In this document: positions 17,103 to 26,488 of the stretch, in pieces
Position numbering within the stretch: the first letter of the stretch is position 1
Layout of the letters: each line of letters opens with the position of its first letter
NCBI RefSeq assembly: GCF_024199795.1
Contig: NZ_JANADK010000001.1
Span: 434,001 to 498,000, forward strand
Reading direction: 5' to 3'
Source of the DNA: Bradyrhizobium sp. CCGB01
GTDB lineage: Bacteria > Pseudomonadota > Alphaproteobacteria > Rhizobiales > Xanthobacteraceae
DNA: 64,000 nt
Notes under the pieces: generated by a model
The model's input: the letters and a program-made list of their open reading frames with translations, nothing else
What the model was told of the DNA's origin: nothing
Databases searched by the model: none
Translations under genes and position numbers: made by a program

Positions 17103-19454
17103 GTGAGCAACAGGTTCTGGGTGTCTTTGGGGGCGAGAATGAGTGGCGTTGGGTATCTGTCGCGTGGGCTTCTTTTGAGCGCGGCCAGCTATTTGGCTTT
17201 CGGGTTGGCCAGCGAGGTAAAGGCGCAATCCAGCACGTTGCCGCCCGTCACGGTGGACGCGCCGAAACAGCGACCTAATGCGAGGACGGCGCCGACTCGT
17301 CGGGCAACACAATCAGCAGCTCGCCGTGCGCCCGTTCAGAGCCAGCCGGCGGTCAATCCCGCGATAGCTGCGGCGGCCAGGCCAACGACGGGCACGACAC
17401 ACGTCATCGGCACACCGCCCGCGCCTTATGCCGGTGGACAGGTGGCAAGCGGTGCACGACTTGGTCTGCTTGGCAACAAGAGCATTTTTGATACGCCATT
17501 CACCGTAACCAGTTACACCTCTCAACTGATCCGAGATCAGCAAGCGCAGACAATCGCCGACGTTGTCGCCAACAACCCTTCTGTTCGTCAGCTCCAGTCG
17601 AGTTTCACCGGTCAGCAGAACTACTTCATTCGAGGTTTTCTGTTCAATGCACGTGAGGTTGGGTTCGATGGTCTGTACGGCATCGTTCCAATCTATCGTC
17701 CCGCATTGGAGGGCATTGAGCGCGTAGAGGTTCTGAACGGCCCGTCTGCACTCCTCTACGGCTTCTCACCGTCCGGCAACGTGGGTGGTGTGATCAACAT
17801 GATCCCCAAACGCGCCACCGACTATCCGATCACGCGCATTGCCGCTCAGTACATGTCCAATTCAAACGTCGGGACCGCATTCGACGTGGGTCGCCGCTAT
17901 GGCGAGGCCAATGAATTTGGTGTTCGCGCCAACGGCCTGTACCGCAATGGAGGGACGCCGGTCGATAATCAGAATCTCGAAACCGGGTTTGGCAGCGTAG
18001 GTCTCGACTATCGGGGCGACCGCTTCCGTGCCAGCCTGGATGTCGGCTATCAAAACGATATGATCAAGGCGCCGAGCGGTTCTTTCACCGTCGCGCCCGG
18101 CTTTGCTATTCCTCGCGCACCCGACCTCAGCAGGGGCATCGCGCAGCCGTGGGAACGATCCTACAGCGAGAGCCGATACGCGCTTGCTCGCGCCGAATAT
18201 GATGTGCTGCCGAACTGGACTCTGTTTGCTGCAGTTGGTGGCTCGAACCAGAAGAACGGCGGCTTCGGGACCACTGGTCGGATCGTCAACGCGGCTGGCG
18301 ACATCACTCAAACGGCTTCCACGTCGCAGGTCGGTGGCGCCGTCCAAGAGCAGTGGACGGGAGAAGTCGGCGTTCGGGGCAAGGTTCAGATAGGTCCGGT
18401 CCAGCACGCCATTTCGGTCGTTGGCACGTCGTATAACAGCAATCAGGAATTCGGCGGTTTCGTTAACGGACCCGTCTTCGTATCCAACCTGTACAACCCG
18501 ACATACTACCCGCGACCGACGTTCTCCGGAACGGCCGCAAGCCGTCAGCATCTGTTCGCAGATAGTGCGGCGGTGACCGATACATTGTCGGTTCTGGATG
18601 AACGGCTGCAGCTTCTGGTCGGTGCTCGTTACCAGTCATTGAGGACGGACACTTTTGGACCCACGGGCGTTTTCACCAGCTCCGAAGCCGGAGTGAGAAC
18701 CTCGCCGCTCGGTGCACTCATCGTAAAGCCGGTCAAGCCTCTTTCTCTTTACGTCAGTTACGCCGAAGGCTTCGGTTTCACCGCCACAACGCCGAACAAT
18801 GCACTCAACAATCCCGATCGAGTGCTGCCGCCTGGCCTGTCAAAGCAGATCGAGACCGGTGCCAAGCTCGATCTGGGCACCATTGGCATGTCGCTGGCTT
18901 TCTTTGAAATCACCAGGCCCAATGCCTTCCTTGATGCCAATTTGATTTTTGGCTTCAACGGTGAACAGCGGAACCGCGGCATTGACTACAATGTATTCGG
19001 TGAAGTGGCGCCGGGTGCCCGCATTCTTGGCGGCTTCACGCTGCTCGACGGCGTTCTCACCAAGACAGCCAACGGCGCGTTCGACGGAAAGAAGGCGCCG
19101 GGCGTGCCTGATGTCTCGATCAACATCGGTGGCGAGTACGACTGGTGGTTTGCGCCGGGCTTCACGACGAGTGCGCGCGTGATCTACACGTCGAAGCAAT
19201 ATTACGATCAGGCCAATCTCCAGTGGATCCCCGAGTGGACCCGTCTTGACCTTGGTGCACGTTATTCGTGGGTCTACGAGAAAATTCTCTGGAATGCGCG
19301 CTTCAATGTCGAGAACGTTACGGACCTGAATTATTGGGCCTCGACGGGGCAAGGGTCGCTGCAACAGGGGATGCCGCGTACCTTCCGGCTTACGCTCAGC
19401 GCGGACCTGACGCCCCCGCCTCCTCCGGTTACGCCGGTCCTGTACAGGAAGTGA
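17103..19454 (+). CDS. TonB-dependent siderophore receptor
   Basis: Outer-membrane receptor of 783 aa. It has a signal peptide (LLLSAASYLAFGLASEVKA), a TonB-box-like PPVTVDAP just after cleavage, an Ala/Pro-rich linker, a plug domain (SQLIRDQQAQTIADVVANNPS, then YFIRGF and ERVEVLNGPSALLYG, and GNVGGVINM) and a 22-strand barrel. No STN signalling domain is present, so regulation probably goes through the adjacent AraC protein. The start is either GTG 17103 or ATG 17139; the latter has a GGGGGCGAG stretch just upstream. The end is odd: after the last strand (FRLTLSADL) there is a Pro-rich tail TPPPPPVTPVLYRK instead of a terminal aromatic residue. Confidence 0.9.
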   Translation: MSNRFWVSLGARMSGVGYLSRGLLLSAASYLAFGLASEVKAQSSTLPPVTVDAPKQRPNARTAPTRRATQSAARRAPVQSQPAVNPAIAAAARPTTGTTHVIGTPPAPYAGGQVASGARLGLLGNKSIFDTPFTVTSYTSQLIRDQQAQTIADVVANNPSVRQLQSSFTGQQNYFIRGFLFNAREVGFDGLYGIVPIYRPALEGIERVEVLNGPSALLYGFSPSGNVGGVINMIPKRATDYPITRIAAQYMSNSNVGTAFDVGRRYGEANEFGVRANGLYRNGGTPVDNQNLETGFGSVGLDYRGDRFRASLDVGYQNDMIKAPSGSFTVAPGFAIPRAPDLSRGIAQPWERSYSESRYALARAEYDVLPNWTLFAAVGGSNQKNGGFGTTGRIVNAAGDITQTASTSQVGGAVQEQWTGEVGVRGKVQIGPVQHAISVVGTSYNSNQEFGGFVNGPVFVSNLYNPTYYPRPTFSGTAASRQHLFADSAAVTDTLSVLDERLQLLVGARYQSLRTDTFGPTGVFTSSEAGVRTSPLGALIVKPVKPLSLYVSYAEGFGFTATTPNNALNNPDRVLPPGLSKQIETGAKLDLGTIGMSLAFFEITRPNAFLDANLIFGFNGEQRNRGIDYNVFGEVAPGARILGGFTLLDGVLTKTANGAFDGKKAPGVPDVSINIGGEYDWWFAPGFTTSARVIYTSKQYYDQANLQWIPEWTRLDLGARYSWVYEKILWNARFNVENVTDLNYWASTGQGSLQQGMPRTFRLTLSADLTPPPPPVTPVLYRK

Positions 19455-19459
19455 GGCCG

Positions 19460-19588
19460 ATGAGCGAGCAACGCGGCATTGAAGACGATGTAGATGCCGT
19501 GTTGCAGCTCAAGGCGACGGATGTTGGCTCGGGGCTGCCGGGCGGGGGCAGCCCTGACGGCAAGTCCATAGGCTTGGTCCCACAATGA
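19460..19588 (+). CDS. Possible 42-aa small protein between receptor and PepSY genes
   Basis: The frame MSEQRGIEDDVDAVLQLKAT continues to ...SIGLVPQ. It begins 5 bp after the receptor stop with GTGAGG just upstream, and its stop overlaps the next ATG as ATGA. The N-terminal half is acidic and the second half Gly-rich. No family is recognised. The spacing and overlap suggest it could be translated to couple the operon, but it may be only a coupling spacer. Confidence 0.35.
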   Translation: MSEQRGIEDDVDAVLQLKATDVGSGLPGGGSPDGKSIGLVPQ

Positions 19589-20880
19589 TCAGATCAGTCT
19601 CCACAATTCTCCATCGTTGGTTCGGACTAACGATTGCTGCGTTCATCATCTTTTCCGGCCTCACAGGCGCGATCATTTCCTGGGACCACGCGATCGACGA
19701 ATGGCTCAACAGCGAATTCTTCGACGTCAAAACGCAAGGCGAGAATAAGCCGATTCTTGAACTCGTGCGTCTGGCGGAACAACGCGATCCTCGCATCGAG
19801 GTGATCTACTTCGAGCTGGTCCCGGAAGCCGGGAAGAGCGCCTATCTATATGCGGAACCGAAAATCGATCCCGCGACGAACAAGCGTTTCGTCGTGGACT
19901 ACGATCAGATCTATCTCGATCCGCATACCGGCGAAGAAATGGGAAAGCGCAAATTTGGCGCCCCGTGGCCGATAACGAAAACGAACTTCACGTCGTGGAT
20001 GCTCAAGTTTCACTATACCTTGCACTTCCCGGAATTCTGGGGAACGGACAAGTGGGGCATCTGGCTTCTCGGCGTCATCGCCGTGATCTGGACCGTCGAT
20101 TGCTTCGTTGGATTTTATCTGACCCTTCCACCGCGAAAACGAACCAGTATCGTGAGGCCCGCGGCCGTGGCTCGGGAATTGGGGAAAGGGTTCTGGACGC
20201 GCTGGTGGCCGGCCTGGAAGATCAAGACCAGAGGAAGCGCCTATCGGATCAACTTTGATATCCATCGGGCCTTCGGGCTTTGGACCTGGTCGCTTCTTTT
20301 CATCGTGGCGTTCACTGCATTCTCGTTGAACCTCTATCGAGAGGTCTTCAGCCCCATCATGCAGACTGTTTCCAACTATACGCCGTCTGTTTTTGAGACG
20401 CGCAAGCCAGTCGGTTTGGACGAAAGGATCACGCCGAAATTCTCGTTTCAGGAGATCATCGAACGGGCGAACGAGGAAGGTAAGCGTCGTGGGTGGCCCG
20501 AACCGGTCGGCGCTATTTCATACCAGGCCCGCTACGGAATCTATCAGCCGCGCTTCTTTTTTCCCGGAGCGGACGATCATGGAGGCGGTGGCGTCGGCCC
20601 TGCCCGGCTTCATTATGACGGCGTAACCGGCGAAGTGGTCGGACAACGCGTCCCTTGGAGCGGCAGCGCCGCGGACATTTTTGCGCAAGCGCAATTTCCG
20701 CTGCATTCGGGCCGTATCCTTGGATTGCCGGGCCGCATCCTCATCTCGGCGATGGGCCTTGTATCTGCCGCGCTGGCCGTGACGGGGGTGGTCATCTGGT
20801 GGCGAAAGCGGAGGGCAAGGGTTCTGCGTTCGAGCCAAGGAGCCTATGCCTCCGCTCTCAGGTCGCTGCCTGCCGAGTGA
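19585..20880 (+). CDS. PepSY-associated transmembrane protein (ferric reductase-like)
   Basis: A 431-aa inner-membrane protein of the PepSY_TM family. A first helix lies at the N-terminus (LHRWFGLTIAAFIIFSGLTGAIISW), paired helices lie in the middle (WGIWLLGVIAVIWTVDCFVG; FGLWTWSLLFIVAFTAF) and a last one at the C-terminus (ILISAMGLVSAALAVTGVVIWW). Conserved His in membrane segments (LHRW, FHYTLHFPEFWG, IHRAFG, FPLHSGRI) could bind haem. Members next to TonB receptors are thought to reduce siderophore-bound iron in the periplasm (established for some relatives, inferred here). It is the last gene of the receptor operon and its ATG overlaps the small ORF before it. Confidence 0.85.
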   Translation: MIRSVSTILHRWFGLTIAAFIIFSGLTGAIISWDHAIDEWLNSEFFDVKTQGENKPILELVRLAEQRDPRIEVIYFELVPEAGKSAYLYAEPKIDPATNKRFVVDYDQIYLDPHTGEEMGKRKFGAPWPITKTNFTSWMLKFHYTLHFPEFWGTDKWGIWLLGVIAVIWTVDCFVGFYLTLPPRKRTSIVRPAAVARELGKGFWTRWWPAWKIKTRGSAYRINFDIHRAFGLWTWSLLFIVAFTAFSLNLYREVFSPIMQTVSNYTPSVFETRKPVGLDERITPKFSFQEIIERANEEGKRRGWPEPVGAISYQARYGIYQPRFFFPGADDHGGGGVGPARLHYDGVTGEVVGQRVPWSGSAADIFAQAQFPLHSGRILGLPGRILISAMGLVSAALAVTGVVIWWRKRRARVLRSSQGAYASALRSLPAE

Positions 20881-20922
20881 ACGCGTTCCCCTGCATTGTG
20901 TCCACCGGCACGCGACAACCCC

Positions 20923-22194
20923 TCACACCACGCTTCTCCCTGCCCGCTCAGCCACCTGCCTCTGCACAAAATACATCGCCACCAGCGCGACCATCGCCGA
21001 CGCGACGACGACGTAGCCGATCCGGTCGAAATGGAGCAGCGAGCCGTCGGGCGCTTGCGCGACGATCGCGGCGGCGGCCACTGAGCCGAGGCCGCCGGAG
21101 AGCTGCTGAAGCGAGGCGCTGATCGCGCTGAACGAGCCGCGCTGGCTCTGGTCGGGGATCGCCGACATCAGGGCCTGCGACGGGATCATGCGCGAGAAGA
21201 TGCCGACGAACATCAGCACGTTGACGAGGATCGCGGTCGTCAGCGAGACGTGGCCGAGATGGGTGTAGATCAGCACCATGATGACGGACACCACGCTGCC
21301 GAACACGAAGGTCGGGTATTTGCCGAACGCATCGCTGGCCCGGCCGACCAGAGGCCCGGTGACGATGCTGAACAGGCCGGAGACGAGATAGATCGTCGGC
21401 AGGTGCAAAATGTCGATGCCGAGATTGTGCACGGTGAACGCGCTGGAGAACGGCATCAGCATGTAGCCGCCCGTCGCCAGCAGCGTCGTGACGGCGAAGG
21501 CCAGCGTGTAGCGCGGCTCTCCGATCGTCGCGATCAGATGGCGGAACGGATTTCTGTCCTGCTTCAGCTTCAGATGCGCGTCGACCGGCTCCATGGCGAA
21601 CACGATGATGGCGATCGCGGCGATCGACAGGCCGACGATCGCAATGAAGCAGACATGCCAGTTCCAGTGATTGGCGAGAAACAGCCCGGCCGGAATGCCG
21701 AGCACCTGGCTCGCGGCGAACGCCGTCTGGACGAAGCCCATCACCCGGCCGCGCAGGTGCAGCGCGAACAAATCGGTGATGATGGCGAGCACGACCGAGC
21801 CGATCACGCCGCCGAACAATCCGGTCACGATCCGGCCGAGCAGCAGCACATGGTAATTCGGCGCGGCGGCGCAGAGCGCGGTTCCGAGCGTGAAGCCGAC
21901 ATAGAAGAACAGCAGCAGGCGCTTGCGGTCGAAGCGATCGGCAAAGCCGGCGGCCAAAATGCCCGAAATGCCCGCGCTGAACGCGTAGGCCGAGACCGCG
22001 ACGCCGAACTGCCCGGCCGTGATGTCGAGCGCGGGCATCAGGATGGCGCCGAGCGGCGACATGATGATGAAATCGAGGATGATCGTGAACTGCGTGAACG
22101 CGAGCAGCGCGATGAGGAGCGCTTGATAGCGCGAAAAGCCGCGCGGGCGGTCCGATTGATCGTCGATAGGCGCGGCGAGCGTCTGGTCGGTCAT
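20923..22194 (-). CDS. MFS transporter (drug/metabolite exporter type)
   Basis: A 423-aa twelve-helix major facilitator. The signature after helix 2 reads AAGFADRFDRKRLLLFFY and helix 4-5 contains RIVTGLFGGVIGSVVLAIITD, as in DHA1-type H+ antiporters. The charged FADRFDRKR loop and Arg in helix 4 are intact. Substrate is unknown. The start at 22194 (MTDQTLAAPIDDQ) is preferred because the 35 in-frame codons upstream are not transporter-like. Base composition is typical of the core genome, so the acquired-looking iron block probably ends before it. It may be co-transcribed with the large regulator whose stop lies 102 bp upstream. Confidence 0.85.
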   Translation of the reverse strand: MTDQTLAAPIDDQSDRPRGFSRYQALLIALLAFTQFTIILDFIIMSPLGAILMPALDITAGQFGVAVSAYAFSAGISGILAAGFADRFDRKRLLLFFYVGFTLGTALCAAAPNYHVLLLGRIVTGLFGGVIGSVVLAIITDLFALHLRGRVMGFVQTAFAASQVLGIPAGLFLANHWNWHVCFIAIVGLSIAAIAIIVFAMEPVDAHLKLKQDRNPFRHLIATIGEPRYTLAFAVTTLLATGGYMLMPFSSAFTVHNLGIDILHLPTIYLVSGLFSIVTGPLVGRASDAFGKYPTFVFGSVVSVIMVLIYTHLGHVSLTTAILVNVLMFVGIFSRMIPSQALMSAIPDQSQRGSFSAISASLQQLSGGLGSVAAAAIVAQAPDGSLLHFDRIGYVVVASAMVALVAMYFVQRQVAERAGRSVV

Positions 22195-22295
22195 GGGGCT
22201 CGATTCATGGCGAGTGGAGGAGGAGACTGGCAGATAGGGTGGGCCGGGGCGAATTTCATGGGCCGCAGGCCGCTCGTTCCCCCGGAACATGAAGC

Positions 22296-25200
22296 TCACG
22301 CCGGGTTGTAGGATCCATGCAACAGGGAGTCCGGCAGTCCGCTCAATTCCGCTTCGGCCTGTGCCAGCCAGAACCGCATCTCCATCTCGCGGTACATCGT
22401 CGCCGCGGCAACAAGCTCGTCGCGAGCCTGGTCCGGACGTCCCGCGTTCGAATACAATTTTCCGAGGCCGTGACGGCAGCGCGCAGCGAGCGGGCGGAGG
22501 TCGAGTTCATCGGCCAGCGCGAGCGCGGCTCTGTAGTGACCTTCAGCCTGGTCCGGGGAGCTGTCGCCGCTGGAAGCCTCGCCCAGAAGGCGCAGGGCGG
22601 CCGCCTCGCCGCTCCTCTGGCCATTTTCACGGGCCAGCGTCAGCGCCCGCCCGGCAGCCCTGAGAGCATCCGCCTGCCGGCCCGCGAACAGGTATGCTTC
22701 GCCCAAAGGCGACAGGAACAGCGCCTGAGCAAATCGATGCCCCATCTTCTCGAAGACCCTCAGCGCCTGCTCCATCAGCGGCAGGCCTTCGGCCGTTCGC
22801 CCCAGCAGGGCATAAGCGTGGCCAAGGCTGCCGGAATTGCCTGCGACGAGGAACGGCAGGTTCCACTCGCGCGCCACCGCCAGTCCACGCTCCAGCACCA
22901 CGACTGCACGGTTCAGCTCTCCCCGGGACGCCAGCAGATCGGCAAAACACCAGCTGACGATGCCGAGGCTGTAGGGGTGATCGACCGCCTCGGCGAGGCG
23001 TATGCCTTCCTCGCCGTGAGCGATCCCGCGCGCGAACTTGCCCTGGTCGGCATAGATGCGAGCGAGAAAACCGTGGGCGGTCACCGCCGGAAATCCGGCG
23101 AGGGAAAATTGCTGGAGGCTTGCGTCGCCGTCGAGCAGTTCCAGTACGTTGAGGTAATGAGATTCCGACTCGCCGTAGTGCAGCGTCGAGAAGCAGGCGA
23201 GCCCGAGAAACAGCGATGCCGAGATGCGGAGCGAAAGCTCGCCGAGCTGCTCTGCGAGACGATGGGCGTCCCGCCCGAACGTGACGGCGTCCTGTGGATG
23301 GCCGCTCAGGCTGAGGGTCTGGCACATGTGAACGGACGCGAGGCAAAGTCGTCCGGGATCGTCGAGATTTCTGGCCAGCGCTTCGGCCTCGCGAAGATAG
23401 TCGACGATGCGCGCGAACTGGCCGAGTGGAAACAGCGAGGTCTTCAGGTCGAACCTGAGATCGATCGCCTGCTCCATTGTGTCCCGGGTCTGTGGCAGAG
23501 TCGCGAGACAGCGCAGCCCCCGTTCGAAGAAACTGGCCGCTTCGCGGTTGGCCCATCGCGCATGTGCGAGTCGCCCCGCCTTGATCCAGTGGTCGGTCGC
23601 CTCGCGGGCACGCCCGGCCTCGGTGAAATGAAGGGCAACGATCTCGGATTGGGTTTCGGCCAGTGCCGGGAAGCTTTCGATGAGTGTGTTCGCGATATCC
23701 GCATGCAATTGCTGCCTGCGGCTCCTCAGCATCGCGACATAGGCGGCATCCTGGACCAGCGCGTGCTTGAACGTGTAGCTCGCCTGCGGCGGCGAGCCGC
23801 GACGGCTGACGAGGCCGGAGGCCGTCAACCGTTCAAGCGCGGCGTCCAGATCGACAGGGGGCAGCGCGGATATTGCAGCGATCAGCTCGTAGGAGAACTC
23901 CCGCCCGATCGAAGCGCCGATCGAAGCCACGTCCTTCACCGCGCCGAGCAGATCGAGGCGAGCGGCCAGCGAGGCCTGCAACGTCGCCGGAATGGCGAGC
24001 GACCGCCGCGATCCCTCCGGCCCTTCGCTGCCGGATGCCTCGCGCAACAGCTCCTGCTCAATCAGCGTGCGGGTCAACTCCTCGACGAACAGCGGGATGC
24101 CGTCGGCACGCGACAATATCTGCTCGACGACGGGCTCGGGCAGAGGCTTGCCTCCCGCGACGTCATCAATGATGCCGGCGCTGTCGCTGCGGCCAAGGCG
24201 GCCGAGGGGCAGCAGCGTCACATGAGGCTGGCCGATCCAGGAAGGCTGGAATTCCGGCCTGATGGTGATGAGCAACAGCAACGGCAGATTTGCGGCGCGA
24301 GCCGCGATCGCGTCGAGCAGGTCGAGCGATGTCGGGTCGATCCAGTGCGCGTCCTCGATCACGATCAGCCCCGGTGTCTGCACCGTTCCGGCTGAAAGCT
24401 GGTTGAGCAGCGCATTGAGGGTCATCTCCCGCTTCTCCTGCGGGGAGATCGCGAGGGCCGGATAGCGTCCGTCCGAGGGCACGCCGAGAAGCTCGGCGAT
24501 CAGCATGACATCGCGGGTCAGATTTTTCGTTGCGGGCGCGAGCAGGGTTTCCAGCCTGTCTATCCGTGCGCCGGCGCTGCTGCCGGGTTCGAAATCGGCA
24601 GCCCGTTCAAGCTGAATGATGAGCGGGTAGAGCGCGCTGTGCGCATGATGCGGAGAGCAATAATAGCGCAAGCGGCTGTGTTGCTCGTCCTCGAGCCTCG
24701 TCAACACGCTCTCGACGATGCGCGACTTGCCGATGCCGGGCTCGCCCGAGATCAGCACCACGCGGCCCGCACCGGACTTCGCCTGATCCCAGCGGCGCAG
24801 CAGCAGCTCGATCTCTTCCTGGCGACCGACGAGCGCGGACAGTGAATCGGCGCGCCGCGCATCGAAACGGCTGACGCCCACGGCCTCGCCGAGCACTTGC
24901 CACGCGGGCACCGGCTCTCGCAGTCCCTTGACCTCGATATCCGGAAGCGCGCGCGTGTCGAACAATTGCCCAAGCAGCCGCCGCGTGCCGGCTGCGATCG
25001 CGACCTCGCCCGGTCCGGCAACGCCCTGCAACCGCGTTGCCAGGTTCGGCGTCTCGCCGATCGCAACGTGCTGCCTGAGATCGCCGGGCCCGGGCTTCTC
25101 GCCGATCACGACGAGGCCGGTTGCGATCCCGACGCTCGCCCGCGGTGCCGTGCCGGCCGGTGCGTTGAGAATGCGAACCGCGTCGACGATCGCGAGGCCG

Positions 25201-26291
25201 GCGCGTACGGCGTGTTCGGCATCGTGCTCGCGCGCCATGGGATAACCGAAATAGATCAGGACACCGTTGCCCTGGTGCTGGGCGACGAAGCCATGGAATT
25301 GCACCGCGATCCGGGCCGCGACCTGATGAAAGGCGACGATCTGGTCGTGGACGTCCTCTGGGTCGCGCTCCGCGGACAGAGGCATCGCGCCGATCAGATG
25401 GCAAGCCATGATCGTCAACTGGCGCTGCTGGCGGCCGCCCGGGCGAAGCGATTCCGAAGGCGGGGCATCGTCGTCGCGTTCCGCGACGGCTGCGGCTTCG
25501 GTCTCCCGCACCCGAACGCCATCCAGGGGCTCGTTCGTCCGCGCGCCACCGGATGGTCTGGCGTTGCGGAGTTCCGCGACGAGCGACTGGGTGACCGCAT
25601 CGGGCTCCGTGTTCAGCTCGCGCTTGAGCAGCGCGACGAGATCCTGATAGCGCTTGAGCGCCTCGGCCCTGCGTCCAGTGGCGGTGAGCGCCTGGATGAC
25701 CAGCCGATGCGCATCCTCGCGCAAGGCATTCACGGCAATGGCCCGGTTGGCCGTCCTGAGCGCGGATTCCGCATGTCCGGACTGCAGCGCGTGCTGGCCG
25801 TGCCGGACCATGGAATCGACTGCCAGGCCGTCCAGCCGCTCCCGTTCCTGGTCGCGCCATTCCGACCATGCGTCTTCTTCGATGTTCAGATCCGTCAGCA
25901 GCGGATTGCGGTAGAGATCGGCGGCCGCGGCCAGCGACGCACGGCTGCCCTCGACGATCAGCGTCTCGAAGCGGACCGCATCGCAATCGATCACGCCGGG
26001 CGCGAGCCAGACGTCGTTGTCGTCGCTGCAAATGGAGTCCTGCCCGAGAATCCGCCGTAACCGCACGAGGCTCTGGCGCAGATTCTGCCGCGCCTGGGTC
26101 TCGAAATGCGAGCCCCACAGCAGGTTCGCGAGCTTTTCGCGCGGTTGGCGGCGCGGCGCAGTGCAAGCCAGATAGGCCAGCAATCCCGCAAGCTTCCGGC
26201 CCGGCAACGAAACCACGCCGTCATTTGTCGTCAGTTCAAAACGTCCGAACAGCGAAAGACCAAATCTCGGAAGCGGCACGCAGTCTCTCAT
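22296..26291 (-). CDS. SARP-type regulator with degenerate cyclase domain, AAA ATPase and TPRs
   Basis: A 1331-aa multidomain protein. In order: OmpR-like winged helix (about 10-100, LSLFGRFELTTNDG), BTAD helical domain (105-255, LNIEEDAWSEWRDQERERL), class III cyclase-homology domain (292-460), STAND/AAA ATPase with Walker A GEPGIGKSR near 515 and Walker B LIVIEDAHW, then a long TPR-like tail to the end. In the cyclase domain both metal-binding Asp are replaced: the usual FCDLVGS reads ACHLIGA (His298) and GDGVL reads GNGVL (Asn342). It therefore probably senses nucleotides or ligands rather than making cAMP. The start is taken at ATG 26291; a GTG at 26354 is possible. Divergent from the adhesin cluster, which it may control (inference). 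Confidence 0.85.
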   Translation of the reverse strand: MRDCVPLPRFGLSLFGRFELTTNDGVVSLPGRKLAGLLAYLACTAPRRQPREKLANLLWGSHFETQARQNLRQSLVRLRRILGQDSICSDDNDVWLAPGVIDCDAVRFETLIVEGSRASLAAAADLYRNPLLTDLNIEEDAWSEWRDQERERLDGLAVDSMVRHGQHALQSGHAESALRTANRAIAVNALREDAHRLVIQALTATGRRAEALKRYQDLVALLKRELNTEPDAVTQSLVAELRNARPSGGARTNEPLDGVRVRETEAAAVAERDDDAPPSESLRPGGRQQRQLTIMACHLIGAMPLSAERDPEDVHDQIVAFHQVAARIAVQFHGFVAQHQGNGVLIYFGYPMAREHDAEHAVRAGLAIVDAVRILNAPAGTAPRASVGIATGLVVIGEKPGPGDLRQHVAIGETPNLATRLQGVAGPGEVAIAAGTRRLLGQLFDTRALPDIEVKGLREPVPAWQVLGEAVGVSRFDARRADSLSALVGRQEEIELLLRRWDQAKSGAGRVVLISGEPGIGKSRIVESVLTRLEDEQHSRLRYYCSPHHAHSALYPLIIQLERAADFEPGSSAGARIDRLETLLAPATKNLTRDVMLIAELLGVPSDGRYPALAISPQEKREMTLNALLNQLSAGTVQTPGLIVIEDAHWIDPTSLDLLDAIAARAANLPLLLLITIRPEFQPSWIGQPHVTLLPLGRLGRSDSAGIIDDVAGGKPLPEPVVEQILSRADGIPLFVEELTRTLIEQELLREASGSEGPEGSRRSLAIPATLQASLAARLDLLGAVKDVASIGASIGREFSYELIAAISALPPVDLDAALERLTASGLVSRRGSPPQASYTFKHALVQDAAYVAMLRSRRQQLHADIANTLIESFPALAETQSEIVALHFTEAGRAREATDHWIKAGRLAHARWANREAASFFERGLRCLATLPQTRDTMEQAIDLRFDLKTSLFPLGQFARIVDYLREAEALARNLDDPGRLCLASVHMCQTLSLSGHPQDAVTFGRDAHRLAEQLGELSLRISASLFLGLACFSTLHYGESESHYLNVLELLDGDASLQQFSLAGFPAVTAHGFLARIYADQGKFARGIAHGEEGIRLAEAVDHPYSLGIVSWCFADLLASRGELNRAVVVLERGLAVAREWNLPFLVAGNSGSLGHAYALLGRTAEGLPLMEQALRVFEKMGHRFAQALFLSPLGEAYLFAGRQADALRAAGRALTLARENGQRSGEAAALRLLGEASSGDSSPDQAEGHYRAALALADELDLRPLAARCRHGLGKLYSNAGRPDQARDELVAAATMYREMEMRFWLAQAEAELSGLPDSLLHGSYNPA

Positions 26292-26488
26292 TCCAGTGGC
26301 AACCGGGCACGGCGATCGTGGCCTCGGAAACACACCTAACACGCTTTGACGCACTTTGAATGCCGCGCAAAGCAGGAGTCACGCTGCTGTCACGCCGGAC
26401 TGACGCCGGCATTGACGGCGGTCGGCCTACAAATCCGCCGCGGGCGCGCTCCCGATGGCGAATTGGGGAGATAGTGGGGGACGAAAAT

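Noticed and set aside
14401..20890. Integrative element at tRNA-Leu
   Set aside because: No integrase, relaxase or repeated tRNA end visible; only composition and location suggest transfer.
22296..26291. Active adenylate cyclase
   Set aside because: Both metal-binding Asp are replaced by His and Asn.
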